DNA from: Heterostelium album PN500
Taxonomy: Eukaryota; Evosea; Eumycetozoa; Acytosteliales; Acytosteliaceae
Direction: 5' to 3'
DNA length: 64,000 nucleotides
Assembly (NCBI RefSeq): GCF_000004825.1
Contig: NW_008805085.1
Span: 992,001-1,056,000, forward strand
A program made the translations under genes and the position numbers. Of this stretch, positions 11,760 through 25,439 are shown piece by piece (position 1 is the stretch's first letter; each line of letters begins with the position of its first letter). Under the pieces are notes generated by a model. That model was not told the origin of the DNA. It searched no databases and worked only from the letters and a program-made list of their open reading frames with translations.

Positions 11760-14700
11760 ATGGAAGAGGTAAATTATAATTATGATCATATATTATATCT
11801 TCAAAAAAATATTAATATTAATTTTCTAAAAAAAAAAAAACAAAAAAAAATAAAATGTTATAAAAAAAAGAATAATAATGGCTCTCCAGATAATAACAAC
11901 AATAACAATGAACAAGATAGTGAACAACAACAACAAAATAGCAATAATAATGTAACATTATTACAACCATCGGCTGTACATGATACAGGTAATCCTTTAC
12001 ACAAGTTGTTTCAGTCGGCTGCTAGTGGAAGTGGATCTCCGATACCGACTGCTTCACCACCACCAAAACCATCGATCGATGACAGCAACAATGTAATGAG
12101 ATTCTTTCAAAATATTACACCGACACCAACACCACCACCTCCAACACAATCACCACCACCTCCTTCTTCCATTGTATCATTCTTAGAGAATTCTATCCTA
12201 CAGCAACAAATCAAGTCAAATACACCACCACCACAACAACAACAACAACAACAACAAAATGTAGATATAAATCAACAACAACAACAACTAAAACAACAGC
12301 AACAACAACAACAACAAGCAATTAATACATCATCAACAGATTTAACACCAAACAAGAAATCTTTGAAACAATCAATTGGTGGTGCTTTACCAAAGTAAGT
12401 AAAAACCCATATGTCGTCGCAAAATGTTCAAACTCTAACATTATATATTTGATGATTGATAATTGATTGATCGATTGTTATTTCAGTCTTAATTTCGGTG
12501 GTGATGTAAATAGTACGTCGATCTACAAGCACAACGGTGTTTATTTGAGTGGAAAGGATATCGAGGTCGATGAATGCCGTTCGCTGTCGAAATTGGCGGA
12601 TTTGGAAACACAGCACATCACAGTGATGCCATGCGCTATCAAGTACATCTGGGGATCGATGATCTCGGTCAATGCAAACTACATCTGCTATATTGTGAAG
12701 GGCGAGAAGATCAGAGTGCTCGAGAGATCGTCGACACAGCGTGCACTCGTCAAGGATATCCGCGGTGAGATTTCACACATCCAATTCATTGCCGATCAGA
12801 TCGATCTGCTGTCGTGCTCGACCACCGACGGTCTTGTCTACCTCTTTGACATCGCCCTGAATGCGTCCACCATCACACCGCAACTCCTCACACAATTCAC
12901 GCTGGATCCCGCCAGCAACCACCCGGCAAAAGTAATCATGCCCAAGACAGCATGGTCGCCAATTGCCACAAGAAACAATTTGCAATTCACTGTTGGTGGT
13001 GCCAATATCCATGCACTCTATGTTTATTCTCAGCAGCAACAGGATCAATCATCTTCACCGGTCACCACCACCACCACCGCGACCAATGCAATGGTTCCGC
13101 GTAAGATTCCACTGGCAGCACCGAGTCACGCGTTCAACTACGACTCGACTGGAAATCGACTGGTGTTTGGAACGGAGGATGGTATGATTGGAATCTGGGA
13201 TGTTCGATATTCGATGATGTTGTTGGAGTACCAACTACCGTACCAGGCATCGATCCACTTTATCTCGTTCATCGACGCCAACACTATAGTGGTCGGTATG
13301 AACAACAATCGTGAGGTGCTACTCATCCACTTGCCAACACGCAATCTCATTCAGAAGCTCAAGCTGGTCAATGCCACTTCCGACGCGCCTATCCTCCTGG
13401 CGCTGAGAGACGACTTCCTCATTGCAATTTGCTCCGAGTCGCCCAAAGGATACATGGTGCATCTCGCAGAGTCAAAGTCGCAGCAACAACCTACCTACTT
13501 TGACTATCTCTCGGAATTCGATGTCACCAAGCCAGTGATAAGCTTTACGGTGCGACCAGCCGTAGTCACTCCAAAGGTATCGACCACACTGGTGAGTGGC
13601 GCCGCCGAGCGAAAAGACAAGAAATTCAATTTCTTCAGTATCCAAGCGACCGGTGTCAACTTCCATTCAATCCAGGAGTCAGCTTTGTTCTTGCCGTCCG
13701 ACCAATACATCGAAGGCGACTCGAACGTCGTTCAACAATTTGGACAAATCGAAGCCATTCCCATCTTGTTTGCGCCAACCTCTATCGCAGGTGACCAGCC
13801 ACCCAACAAAATGTTTGTTCCATCTTCCCCACCACCACTCTCCCTCCCGGATCCAAGCATGTTGAAGGCGGAAATGGACAGTTTCGATCAAGCGGAATCA
13901 GGTAGTGACTCTGATAAATCTGCAACTGGCGCCACCGGTGACAAACAGCAAAAGAAGAACAAAAAAGTTAAATCACCACCGACCTCCGTTGTCAATCTGA
14001 ACACAGCCGATTCACTGCTGCCAGTTGCCTCGCCCGTTAGCAACAACAACGGCGAGCAACTCTTGAGTCCAAACGCTATTCAACAACTCCAACAGGTGAC
14101 CTCACCAATCCAACCACAAAAGAAGCCAGCTGCTTCTACCACCCCAACTGCAACCACTCCAACTGCACCGGTCCAGAAAGATAAACTCACTGCCACCATT
14201 GGAGTACCACCCAAGACTACACCAACTAAAACTGGCGGATCCACCTCTACCACTCCCAAGAAGATTCCTTCTTTCAAGCAAGCTTCCATTAGCATTCCAA
14301 GCTCATCGAGCACTGCCACTTCCACCGCTGCTTCTACAACTCCCTCCGCTTCTTCTACCACGCCAACATCGACCACACCAACCATCCCATCGATTGCAGT
14401 GCACCAACAAGAACAACAGTCAAGTGCACCATCAACACCACCACCACAAGCAACTACACCAGTACCAACTGCTACCGTTCCCACAACAACTGCCACAGAG
14501 ACAACATCACCAAACAACAACAACAACAACAACAATCTATCAAACTCTAGTGACCGTTTGGAGAAATTGATTGGCAAACAAATGGAACTTTTTGAAAATG
14601 CCAGATCCGAGCAAACTATCAATGCAATTCAAAACAGTGTTCAAGCAACCGTCAAAGCCACTTTGGAAAAGATTGTCAAGAAAGAGTTGGCTCCAATGGT

Positions 14701-15844
14701 AGCAAACCTCGAGAAAACGATTGCTGCTTCACATGAACAGCTGCTGCTAAAGGTAACTCAAGACGCAGTAAAGAAACTCTCTTTGAAATCCGATTCAGTC
14801 TTAAAGAACTCTATGGATTCAATTAGCTCTCAGATAAAGTCATCGGTTGTTACCGAGGCAATCGAAGCATCGGTCAAACCAGTCGTTGAATCGGTATTCC
14901 TAAATTACTTCCAGAACATGTTGGTGCCTGGCTTTGAGAAGAGCTGCAACACAATGTTCCGACAACTGAGTGCCTCTTTCGATAAGGGCATGACAGAGTT
15001 GCTTCAACACAATTCACTCTCGTCGCAAGCACAATTCCTGAGTATGGAGAAGTTGATCGGTGAGAAGATGAAGTCGGAGCGTGACGAAATGCAACAAGTC
15101 ATCTTCCAACTGTTGAAACAACAGAGTGAGATGCAACAGGATATCAAGTATCTACTGTCTGCCATTGGTTCGCCACATCACCATGTCGACAATAGAAATC
15201 CAATGAACGGTCCACCACCACCACTCATGACTGGTAATCCACTGTCAGACTCTGCCAACATTATGCATCAACATTTCTATTCTCCACAACAGCAACAACA
15301 ACAACAACAACAACAGCAGCAACAGCAACAGCAACGATTTATGAATTTCCAATTACCACCCCCACCTCTTCAACAACACCTCATGTCACCAATCATTGCT
15401 TCACCGCCACAACTACCACCAGCAACTGCATCGAGAGCATCGATTCTTCAGCCATATCCAGAACTCAAGTCATTCATTGAGAGTGGTGACTATTCATCTG
15501 CCTTTAACTTTGCACTCAACTCTAAGAACTTGAAGATGGTAGTCGATCTGTGTTCTGCCACCGAACCAGCCGAAGTTTACTCCTCTAGAAAATCATTGCA
15601 CAACACAACCATCATTTCACTGATACAACAACTCTCCAATGATTTCATTTCAGACATTGACCTGAAATTGAAATGGATCAAAGAATCACTGCTCCACTTT
15701 GACATCAACGAACCATCGATCAAATCAGTGGCAACACAGATTCTTCATTCACTAAAGTCAAAGATTGAAACCAACCCACATCTAGTATCGAAAGAATACT
15801 ATGCTCCTCCAATTCTTTCAACACTCAAACTTATGTTGAAGTGA
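11760..15844 (+). CDS. edc4: Enhancer of mRNA decapping 4 (EDC4 / Ge-1)
   Basis: Exons 11760-12394 and 12487-15844 give up to 1330 residues. A Pro/Gln-rich N-terminus leads into a WD40-type region (about residues 215-560, e.g. LVFGTEDGMIGIWDVRYS). A long Ser/Thr/Pro linker and helical, coiled-coil-like sequence (~900-1100) follow. The C-terminal domain (~1200-1330) matches Ge-1: ELKSFIESGDYSSAFNFAL, then TEPAEV and SLIQQLSNDF. EDC4 scaffolds the Dcp1-Dcp2 decapping complex in P-bodies. Bases 11769-11870 lie in frame but are A/T-only-like Lys/Asn/Tyr/Ile sequence that begins GTAAAT and ends AAAAAG. They are 102 bases long and are probably a retained-frame intron, which would leave 1296 residues. 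The intron at 12395-12486 is clear. CAA-run Gln tracts occur at 12231-12320 and about 15289-15335. Confidence 0.93.
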
Positions 15845-16017
15845 AAACAATAATAAAGTATCAATAAACTCAACTCAATTGCTCCTCAAACACAATAAAA
15901 TTTGTAACTTAACAAAAAACTTCCAATTAGAAATAGCTATTAATATGGCCATTAATTTAGTTTTATTGTTGATTCTCCAATGAAGGATTATCTTATTATT
16001 ATTATTATTATTATTTA
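15845..16017. other. Short convergent spacer after EDC4
   Basis: This 173-base A/T-rich gap separates the 3' ends of EDC4 (+) and the PITP gene (-). An AATAAA-like signal lies shortly after the EDC4 stop, and an ATT repeat runs at about 15992-16020 next to the PITP stop. Confidence 0.6.
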
Positions 16018-17486
16018 TTATTGTTCGTCAATAATACTTTGAATCGGTTGTTGTTGCTGTTGTTGTTGATTTTTAATTAACTAATAATATTTCAAAACAA
16101 ATAGTGATTAACATTTATACTTTTAAATATATTTATAATAATAAAACTTACATCTTGTAATTCTCTCTTTGTATCATCTTCGATCTTTCTAATATCATTC
16201 ATGTCCATTCCAAACCACTCGTCCATCCAACAGAATACCTGACGATGTCCCATGAAAAGGATATCTCTAATGGCAGCTCTTTGAATAAATTGTTCTACTT
16301 TTGTTTGGAATCCCCAATATTTAAATTCGACTTTACAAACTTTATAGCTACACATAACAGGTGATGTATTTTTCTAATTCGGTTATAAAAAGAAATATAA
16401 AATAAACAAACAAACAAACAAACAAAAAAAAAAAAAAAAAAAAAGTGTTATTATTAAAGATGGTGATTCAAAGCAAACGCTTAACAATTTTTGTCAATTT
16501 GTAATTATTTACCATCCAATCTCTTGAAAGCTTTCCTCTACCGGTTTTCTGTGAAACAAATAATGCTGGATCTTCTTCTGGTTTATACTTGATTGGATCG
16601 ATCGGATCATATGCAATGTCAACGAAATCGACTTCTCTGACTGCCAACTCTTCTGGTTGTAGATTTAAACACTTTGTTGTGATTATTCACATAATAATAG
16701 ATAGATCGAGTATCAGTAATTGTCCTCCTTTTTGTTTGAGATCTTGTAAAGTGTTGTTAATAACTAACTTACATTCTCTTGAGTTCCAGCATCTTGTGTA
16801 TATCTTGTTTCGATTGAAATTGAAAATCTATCTCCTAAAAATGGACACTTTTCACGTTTTTTCGTTGATTAGTGTCGTGTCGACCCGAATCGATTGTAAT
16901 CATAAAGACTTTATATCATTTGTACATACAGCATATTGTGTTTTACAATAAGGATAGGCATTCCATGCCTTCTCTTCGACTTGCAAAGAGGTAGGAGCAA
17001 TTGCTTTCAACCATGTTGGTAATCTACTTGCCAAATGGAAGATCTTATGTGTGAATTGACCTGTTAAGGCACCTTCTGTAAATGGCTATAGTTATATGTG
17101 TGTGTGCGTAAGATATTGATAAATAAAAAAAAGATTATTTAGTTTCTCTTTTCTTTTTATCGTGAAAATTATCATAAGCAAATGAATAAATATTAAAAAA
17201 AAAATAACAACATTAACACACCATTATAATAGGTTAGGTATTTACTTATATGGTTTCATTGTTGTTTGATGTTGTTTTTTTTTTTTTCATTTGCTTCATT
17301 GATTCCACGGTTGAATTGTTAAAGTGTTGGTTGTTAATAATAAAATACCTTATTTTCGATAATCTCTACACCTTCACCGTTGGAAGTATGATTACGACTG
17401 ACTTTTGCAACCATATACAGTTGTGCTATTTTATATTCATCTACTGTAATTGGTAGTGGTATTCTATATTCTCTAATTAAAACCAT
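16018..17486 (-). CDS. Phosphatidylinositol transfer protein (class I PITP)
   Basis: Six exons on the minus strand: 17486-17349, 17085-16930, 16847-16773, 16671-16513, 16373-16152 and 16080-16018. Each junction keeps frame and the total is 270 residues, the usual size of PITP alpha/beta. The protein follows the family from the first residue: MVLIREYRIPLPITVDEYKI, then the invariant EKAWNAYPYC, DAGTQEN, KTGRGKL, SYKVCKVEFKYWGFQTKVE and, near the end, RQVFCWMDEW with DIRKIEDDTKREL. These proteins move phosphatidylinositol and phosphatidylcholine between membranes and feed PI kinases. The C-terminus is a short Gln run ending PIQSIIDEQ, unlike animal tails. The first intron is 263 bases and the others are 70-140. 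A 555-base divergent spacer separates it from the NR2C2AP gene. Confidence 0.96.
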
Positions 17487-18041
17487 TGTTCTTTTATTTT
17501 ATTTTTTATTAATACTGCTGCTGTATATTGTTGTTGCTGATGGCTGTATTATTACTTTTTACTTAATATTTAAGAAATTAAATATTTATACTTTTTTAAA
17601 AAAAATACTTAAATGTAGAGAGAGAGAGATGCTAAAAAATATAGATATAAAAGGTAAATAATTTACAAAAGGTTATAAATTAAAGAGGTTATTGGATATT
17701 TTTTAATTTATTTTATTTTGTTTAATGAACAAAAAAAACAGTCTACAAAAACAAAAAGCGAATTTTTAAATAGTAAAAAAAAAAAAGATCTGTGCAAAAA
17801 AAAAAATTGGGAAAATTGAAAAAAACTAATGTTGTTGTCGATTTAATATCTATCTATGTGTTGTTAATCTTAGTTAGTCATTTCGTTCAAAGTAATTGTC
17901 GTAGTTAATTAATTAGGTCAGCAAACAAAAAAATATCAATTAATTTAATATTTAAATTAATTATTGAGGTGGATGTGTTTTTGTTGTGTTGTGTAGTGTA
18001 ATTCAAAGAAAAGAAAATTTTAGAGAGAGAGAGAGAAAGAG
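17487..18041. promoter_or_regulatory. Divergent promoter region, PITP / NR2C2AP
   Basis: These 555 A/T-rich bases lie between two start codons pointing away from each other, so both promoters should be here. A-runs and T-runs are prominent, and GA repeats (GAGAGAGA) occur near both ends, at about 17617-17629 and 18023-18041, the second touching the NR2C2AP start. No specific factor site can be claimed. Confidence 0.5.
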
Positions 18042-18604
18042 ATGAGTAGCAGTTTACTTGTAAAAGGAAGATTCAAGAGTCGTGTTAGTTCGGTTTTGAA
18101 TAAGAATAGCAAGGAGTATGGAAAGGACAATATGTTTGACGGTAGCGATGAGAGTTGCTGGAATTCACATCAGGGATCACCGCAATCGTGCTCCGTACAG
18201 TTTCTAGCGGAAGACGGACAGACTGAGCAACCTGTCAATGTCAGCTCTCTACAGATCTGCTTCCAGGGCGGTTTCGTTGGAAAGGATTGTGAGATACACG
18301 CTATCACCAGTGGTAGTGATTCATTTGCACTGGTTAGTATGTTCTATCCTGAAGATATCAATACTGTACAAGTAAGCAATATTAGTAATTAGTAGTAGTA
18401 GTAGTAACACCAAGTGATCTTGTATTTAACTAACATATCTAACCAACAAAAAAAACATTTACAATATAACCAATCTATCTTTCATAGGCATTTCCTGTGG
18501 ATATCAAGAATGCTCTTCAAGTTAAAGTGTTGTTTAAATCAAGTACCGATTTCTTTGGTAGAATTACAATTTATAAATTGGATTTACTTGGCGATAGATC
18601 ATAA
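18042..18604 (+). CDS. NR2C2AP (TRA16) homologue
   Basis: Exons 18042-18371 and 18488-18604 encode 148 residues; the human protein has 139. Family landmarks are in order: SRVSSVLNKN near the N-terminus, MFDGSDESCWNSHQG, LQICFQGGF, MFYPEDINTVQ and, after the intron, TDFFGRITIYKLDLLG. This is the discoidin/galactose-binding-like beta-sandwich of human nuclear receptor 2C2-associated protein, which was found as a repressor partner of the TR4 receptor. Amoebae lack nuclear receptors, so the ancestral role must be something else and is unknown. The intron (GTAAGC...TTTCATAG, 116 bases) is clear and phase 0. The start ATG follows a GA-rich leader. Confidence 0.92.
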
Positions 18605-19288
18605 GCAGAACAGAACAGAACAGAACTGAACATAGCCAACAACCACCACCGCCACAAATCGATAAGATAATAATATGAATATATTCATATTTTCCTATCA
18701 AATAATAAACACCAGCTGTTCAAACAAATAAAATCAAAAATCAAAAAAAGAAAGTAGAAAGATCAAGGCAGACATTCAATTGGTAAACAAAAATCATTCT
18801 ATTTGCTTTAAACAAAACAAGATCAATATCATTAAAAATTACAGTACAATAATAGTTATAATAATCAACTATTATTATTAAAATAATGTAATATTCAAAA
18901 TAAAATAAAATATAAAATAAAATATAAAATAACCGGGTTATTTGTTTATTTCAAGGTTACATTGAATTTTGCCAGAATGCAAATTTGTTCTCCAAAGAAA
19001 AGTTCATTTTTTTATTTTTCAAAAAAATCATCATACACTTTTTAATCAAAACATAAAACTAAAGTTGCTACTTCATTTATATACTTTACTTATTTAATAA
19101 ATATCTATTTAATGACAAAAACTTAATAATTAAATAAATACAGATAGATAGATAGATTGTTAGTTAGTTTAGTTAGTTTAGTTTAGTTAAATTAGTTTAA
19201 AGTAGATTTATTGGATCTTTTTTTTTTTTTTAAAGGAAAAAGAAAAAAGTAGAAGAAGAAGAAGAAGAAAAGAATAATAACAATAAAG
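18605..19288. other. Spacer before the Sec7 gene
   Basis: 684 bases of A/T-rich DNA, beginning with an ACAGAAC repeat just after the NR2C2AP stop and containing short TAGTTTAGTT and AGATAGAT repeats. It holds the 3' end of one gene and the promoter of the next. A GAA repeat (about 19254-19269) lies just before the Sec7 start. No gene seen. Confidence 0.6.
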
Positions 19289-20413
19289 ATGGATGAATCT
19301 ATTGCATTGTTATTCAATAATGCTATACAAAAGATATTCAGTCAGAGTTCAAGAAAGAATTTGGTGCTGAGAGAAGCATGTAAATCTGCACAAGATGCAA
19401 TCAGAGATTCACCTATATTCACTTCTTCTATTGAACAGAAGAATCATATACCGTAAGTTAATCAATAGTTATTGCTTGGTACAAAGAAATATCAACTAAT
19501 AATATAATAATAATAAACAACAACAGTGATAGTGAATGGGAGATATTAGGTAATAAATTGGTGAATCCAATGAAATTGGCATGTGAAACAAGAGAACCTA
19601 AAATAATGATTGCTGCAATTGATTCATTGGATGTATGTACATTAATCATTACATAATAACATTTTGAAGTTATGAAGAAGAAGAAGAAGAACCGATTATG
19701 TTAACATAGTTATTATTATTAATAGAAATTGATTGCATATGGTATTGTTAAACCAAGTTCCTACGAGGAAGTACCGCCACAATTCACTGGTGAGAAGAAA
19801 AAACTGATAGAGAAAATCGTTGATACCATTGGACAGTATTATAGTTATCTAGATGACAGTGTTCAATTACAAATCATTAGAGTAATTATCTAATCAGTCT
19901 ATCTTAACTATCTATTTAATTTATATATATTAGTTAAAATACTTATAATTTATTTTTTTGTTTGTTTAGGCATTATTGACAGCAGTGATTTCACCTCATA
20001 GTGAAGTACATGATTCATGTTTGATGAGTGCAATTAGAGCATGTTATAATATCTATTTAATTAGTGACAGCTTGAATCATAATCAACCGAAATCGACCAA
20101 TACAATCACTGCAAAGAATACACTTTTCCAAATGGTAGATTTTGTACTATCTAGATTCGAATCTTCAAGTCAACAGAAAATATTATTACCAAAACATTCA
20201 TCATCTCTACCTATATCATCATCATCATCAAGTAATAATAACAACAATGGTAATAGTAATAGTAGTCAATCAAATGGAAGTAATAATAGTAATAGTAATA
20301 AAGATAATATAAAATATACAGAAGAGGAGAGAGCACATAAAGAGTAAATATAACAATGTTATACAAGTTCAAGATTTAGATATTGGATTTATTTATTTAA
20401 CTTACTTTACATT

Positions 20414-20444
<31 letters not shown>

Positions 20445-23400
20445 GGTTGGTTACACATCAATACAGTGTAAATTTAAATGATGTAATTTTATTGTTTAGA
20501 GCGTTTTGTAAGTTGTCGACAAAGGAGATACCCGACAATGCAAAAGCAGATTCACAAGAGGTCAGAAGTAAGATATTGTCGTTGGAGTTGCTCGCCAGAA
20601 TTCTAGAGAATCCATTGCCATCGCTAAAGCTGTCGGAGAAGTTTATTAATACTTCGATCAAGCGTAATCTCTCGGTGACGCTACTCTCGAATGGCGCCAG
20701 TGACAACCTGCCAGAGTTCAAGCTGACACTCTCGATGTTCTCGTCGTTGATCATCCACTTCAAGGAGCATCTGAAAGAGGAGATCGGTACGTACTTCTCG
20801 CGGATCATACTCCACACGCTGGCATCGTCGTCGAGCGTGCGCAAGAAGTGGCTCGTTCTGCCGACACTCTACGAGATCTGCAAGAATCCTCAGACGATCG
20901 TCGATATCTTTGTCAACTACGATTGCGACCCTGAGAGAAAAGACATCTTTGAGAAGATGGTCTATGAGTTGTCGCGTGTCGCTCAAGGCGCCAACATCTC
21001 TGGCAGCGGCGCCAGCGGTGGAATCAGCGCCAACGACCGTTCGTCCGCGCAGATCCAGCAGGAGGAAGCGAAATGTAAGAAACTCGGACTCGAGTGTATC
21101 GTCACAATCATGAATTCGCTCGTCGATTGGAGCAAGGAGATCTATGAGAGCAAGAGAATCGAGCAACAGACACGCGCCAACGCAACGCTAATGGCCAATA
21201 ACAACAGCAGCAGCAATGACGATGAACCAGATACATCGGACACATTGATCAACGGAAATATATCACCATTGAAATCGAGCATCGATGAGACACAACGCAA
21301 CATCCTACTGGAACAAGGCAAACAGAAATTCAGCAGCCACCCAAAAAAAGGCATCGAATTTCTCACACAATGTGGATTACTTAAAGAAACACCCACTGAC
21401 ATTGCAGAGTTCCTCAGACAATCGGATTTCGATCAAAAGAAAATCGGTGAATATCTATGTTCCCAGTAAGTTTTATAAATATATCTATTTTAATTATTAT
21501 TATTTATTACTAATTAGCATTCATTCATTTCCAAACAAATTACTCTAGTAATTCATTTAATATAAGTGTATTATATAAATTTATAGATACCTTTGATTTT
21601 AAGAATATTGATATTGATCAAGCTTTAAAGTAAATATTACATATATTTATAAATGATGTATATATACTCATCATTAAATCAAATAATAATAATTATTATT
21701 ATAGGTCATTATTAACATGTATACAATTAAATGGTGAGAATCAAGCAATTGATAGAGTTGTTGAAAAGTTTGCCGAGAAATATTTCAATGACAATCCTGA
21801 ATCTATTTATTCAAATGCAGGTATGTATTATTATTTAATTTATTTTTATTTTATTTTAACTTTTTTTTTTTTATTTAATTAACAATTATTTATAATCTAT
21901 AGAATCAGTTTATTTATTATCATATGGAATCATTATTCTATCAACAGACTTACACAACTCTTCTATTAAATCGAAATTAACAAAGGAGGAATGGCTAAAG
22001 ATGAATTCGAAATCAAACAACAAGAATGATTACAAAGAGGATTTCCTTGTTGGTATCTACGATAGAGTATCACAGGAATCTTATAAATTGGGTTGCAATA
22101 CCAATGAAGGTAAGAGAATAGAATCTATCTTTTTAAATGATATTTTGATTGCGATTTCTAATCATTATTATTTTAGATGCAGAGTTTTTAGATACACAAG
22201 AACGTTTATTAAGATTCAATAGAGATAGTGATTACATTGTAAAGCAATGTCAGGAACTGATGAAGACAAGAATTTCGAAAAAGACAACTTTTTACAGGGC
22301 AAGAAACATTGAACATGTTCGTCCGATGTTTTTGCTTTCCTGGTGTTATGTTCTCTCGACGCTCTCGGTGATACTGGATGACACCAAAGAGAAAAAGTTG
22401 ATATCGCTGTGTCTCGATGGTTTCTCTGCGGCGATTCGTGTCAGTTGTATCTTTTATTTGAATGTCGAGAGATCTTCTTTTATCACCTCGCTCTCGAAAC
22501 TCTGTTTGTTGGACGGCATCAAGGAACCAACCATCAAGAACATCGAGTGTATCAAACATCTCATCTCGATAGCGACCACCGATGGCAACTACTTGCAGGA
22601 TTCGTGGACACCGATTCTCAAGACCATTTGTATTCTTGAGCGTCTACACTTGATTGACACGTCAAAGACGACGTTGTCGCCGTCGGCCACGTCGCCATCG
22701 GCATTCCCATCGGTTGTGGAATTCTCACAAAACTCGCTGCAAAATCAAATCAAAAAGCTGTTGGAGGAGAATCCAAAGGATTTGATATTCGATTCGATTC
22801 AAGTCGAGCGAATCTTTACCAACACTGTGTATCTATCGGACGATTCGATTGTTACTTTTGTCAGATGTCTCTGTGAGGTGTCTGAGGAGGAGATTAGCCA
22901 CTACTCGCGCAGCTACAGTCTTATCAAGTTGGTTGAGGTGATCGAGTACAATCTGAAGAGGAGAATACGTTTGGTTTTCTATAATATCTGGGAGATTGCT
23001 GTCAGTCACTTCACCAAGATCGGATCGCATCAGAATATTGAGATTGCGCTGCACGCTATCGACTCGCTCCGACAGCTCGCCTCCAAGTACATGGAGAAGG
23101 AGGAGATGTCGCATTTCAACTTCCAGAACGAGTTTCTCATGCCGTTTGAAACGATCATGTTGAACAATCAGGTGCCACAGATTCGTGAGTTGATCATCCG
23201 TTGCATTTCACATTTGGTACTGTCGAAGGCTCAGAATATAAAGTCTGGCTGGCAGACCATTCTCAACGTGCTCACCATTGGATCGCGTGTTAGCTACGAA
23301 CCGATTGTAGTGTTGGCATTCCAGTCGGTCGAACAAATACTGACACACTGCTTTGGTTGCATCGAAGACAACTTCTTTGTTGACACTGTCAATTGTTTGA

Positions 23401-25439
23401 CTTCTTTCTCCAACCCACAAGTACTCTTCCCAGACATCTCAATACGTTCACTCCAACAATTAGATATGTTAACCAAGAAGATACTTCCACCACCACAACC
23501 AGCAGCAACAACCGTCAACAATGAAAGTGAAAAAACAAACAACAACATTAATCATAATCACCAGCATTTTAGTCAAAAGATAGAGTCACAACTTTTACCT
23601 ATTATTCAAGGTTTTGCAACACCTATCACTCATGAGAATGAGAGTGTAAGGTCACTGTAAGTATAATTATATTGATTAGCTACTTGAACACCTACTAATT
23701 TTTGAAATAATTTTAGATCATCAAATTTATTATTCAAGTTATTAAATCAGTATGGATCACAATTTACAGATGCAACATGGTCATATGTCATCAATAGTAT
23801 TTTACTAAAGGTATTCAAATCTGTTATTGATCTTCAAAAGCAGACACCATTCACTGATTTCGTAAGTTATTTTAAATCGCAAATTAGTTTATCTTTTAAT
23901 CTATTTATTAACCTTTTTTTATTTGTGTAATTTATTTAGGAATATATGTGGGTAAGACAAACTTGTCCATCTATTCTAATAGAAACTATCAATTTGTTGA
24001 GTGGACAACATGTCCAATTGTGTAAATTCTATTCTACCTTTATGAATCTATTGGAAAAATTCATTTGTAATTGTAAGTCTGAAGAGTTTATTTTGATAAA
24101 GATAACGTAAGGTTCGATTACTAATCGATTTGTATAATTATCCATCTATTTATTTTAGCTAATCAACCAATTTCAATTTTGGGATGTGAGTATCTATGTA
24201 AGTTTATTCAGAAATGTGCAGTCTATTTCACTGAGGAACATTGGAGTTTGACTTCCGACACCATTGGAAGAGTTATCAAGCATCTGGTAGTCAAGGATCC
24301 AACCGCATCACAAGTATTTTTATTCGACAGCAACACACCGCTACTTGGTAAAACTCTTTATCAAAAGTCCAATGACAACCTCAGTGCATCACAATCCGTT
24401 AACAGCTGGAACGTTGTCCTCCTACTGCTCCAACGTATGACACCCGTTCTCATTGAGAACTACTCGCATATTTCCTTGAAGTTCTGCTCACAAATCGTTA
24501 AATACTGGTCATTCGTTTACTGCCTCACCAAATTCAACTCGTCCACCGATTCAAACGGTGTCCAAGTACCAAGCCTTAACGAAACCAACTCACTCTCTTG
24601 TCTACTCAACTTTTTATTCCATATGTTCTTAAATGAATCATATCCAGATAGACAACAAGAGATTCAATTATTTTTAAATAGGTATGTATATTTATTTGTT
24701 TTATTTAATTTATACAAACAATTTATTAATTTTACTATTATTTTACTGCAGTTTGTGTGCTGATATTTTGAAAGATGTATCACAACAAATCAAACCACCT
24801 GCTAATATGGTATCGATTGTCCGTCAGATCACCGATGGCTTCAATGAATATAATTATGAAAATCAGTTCAAGAAGCATATCCCTATGCTGTATCCACACT
24901 TGATAGATTTGACAATTATCGAAAACTATGATATAAGAATGTGTATACTATCAATATTCAATAGATTCGGTAAAGATATTCCATCAATTACCGAAATCCA
25001 AGAACCCACTCCACTTCCTTTGGAACCGATTTCCGCCATCAAGGCAAAACCTGAGGAACCAGTTGTACAGTTGAATCCAGTCAGTGAAGCAGTTGTTGAG
25101 CAAAACCACGAACAATCAACTCAAAAGGAGGAGAATGAAGTGGAACAACCAGCACAGCCAAAAGAAGAACCTGAACAACAAGTTGTTGACGCCACACCAA
25201 TCGAAGCCACTGAAGATCTCAATGAAGAGGAGTTGAATCACAACCACGCTGAAGAGGATATGACTAAACTCATCGAAATGAAAGAGGAAATCATTGATGA
25301 ACCCATCGATCAAGTTGTTGTTAAGGAATCAATCGAAATCGAGAATGGTGAGCAAGATCCTATTGAGATGACCACAGAAAATAACGAAACACAAAATCAA
25401 AACAATGAAGAGAATGTAGAAAGCGAAGATATTTTATAA
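19289..25439 (+). CDS. Large Arf guanine-nucleotide exchange factor (Sec7/BIG family)
   Basis: Thirteen exons: 19289-19452, 19527-19632, 19726-19881, 19970-20343, 20446-21465, 21549-21629, 21705-21820, 21903-22109, 22177-23656, 23717-23861, 23940-24072, 24159-24681 and 24752-25439. They close in frame at 1730 residues, close to human BIG1/2. The N-terminal DCB region has PMKLACETREPKIMIAAID. The Sec7 domain (about 555-745) contains IGEYLCSHNSFN, NGENQAIDRVVEKFAEKY and ILSTDLHNSSIKSK. The glutamic finger is present (Glu near 645), although the usual LPGEA is LNGEN. The HDS region starts with RARNIEHVRPMF. BIG proteins load GTP on Arf at the trans-Golgi and recruit coats. Family-typical domains are interrupted by a Ser/Asn run in exon 4 and end in a long Glu-rich tail. 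The exon 11 donor is the least certain. Confidence 0.93.

Noticed and set aside
14080-14622. 180-codon frame opposite EDC4
   Set aside because: Val/Gly/Leu-rich mirror of the Thr/Pro linker; EDC4 matches its family on both sides.
16589-16951. 120-codon frame on +
   Set aside because: Overlaps several PITP exons and introns on the other strand and has no similarity.
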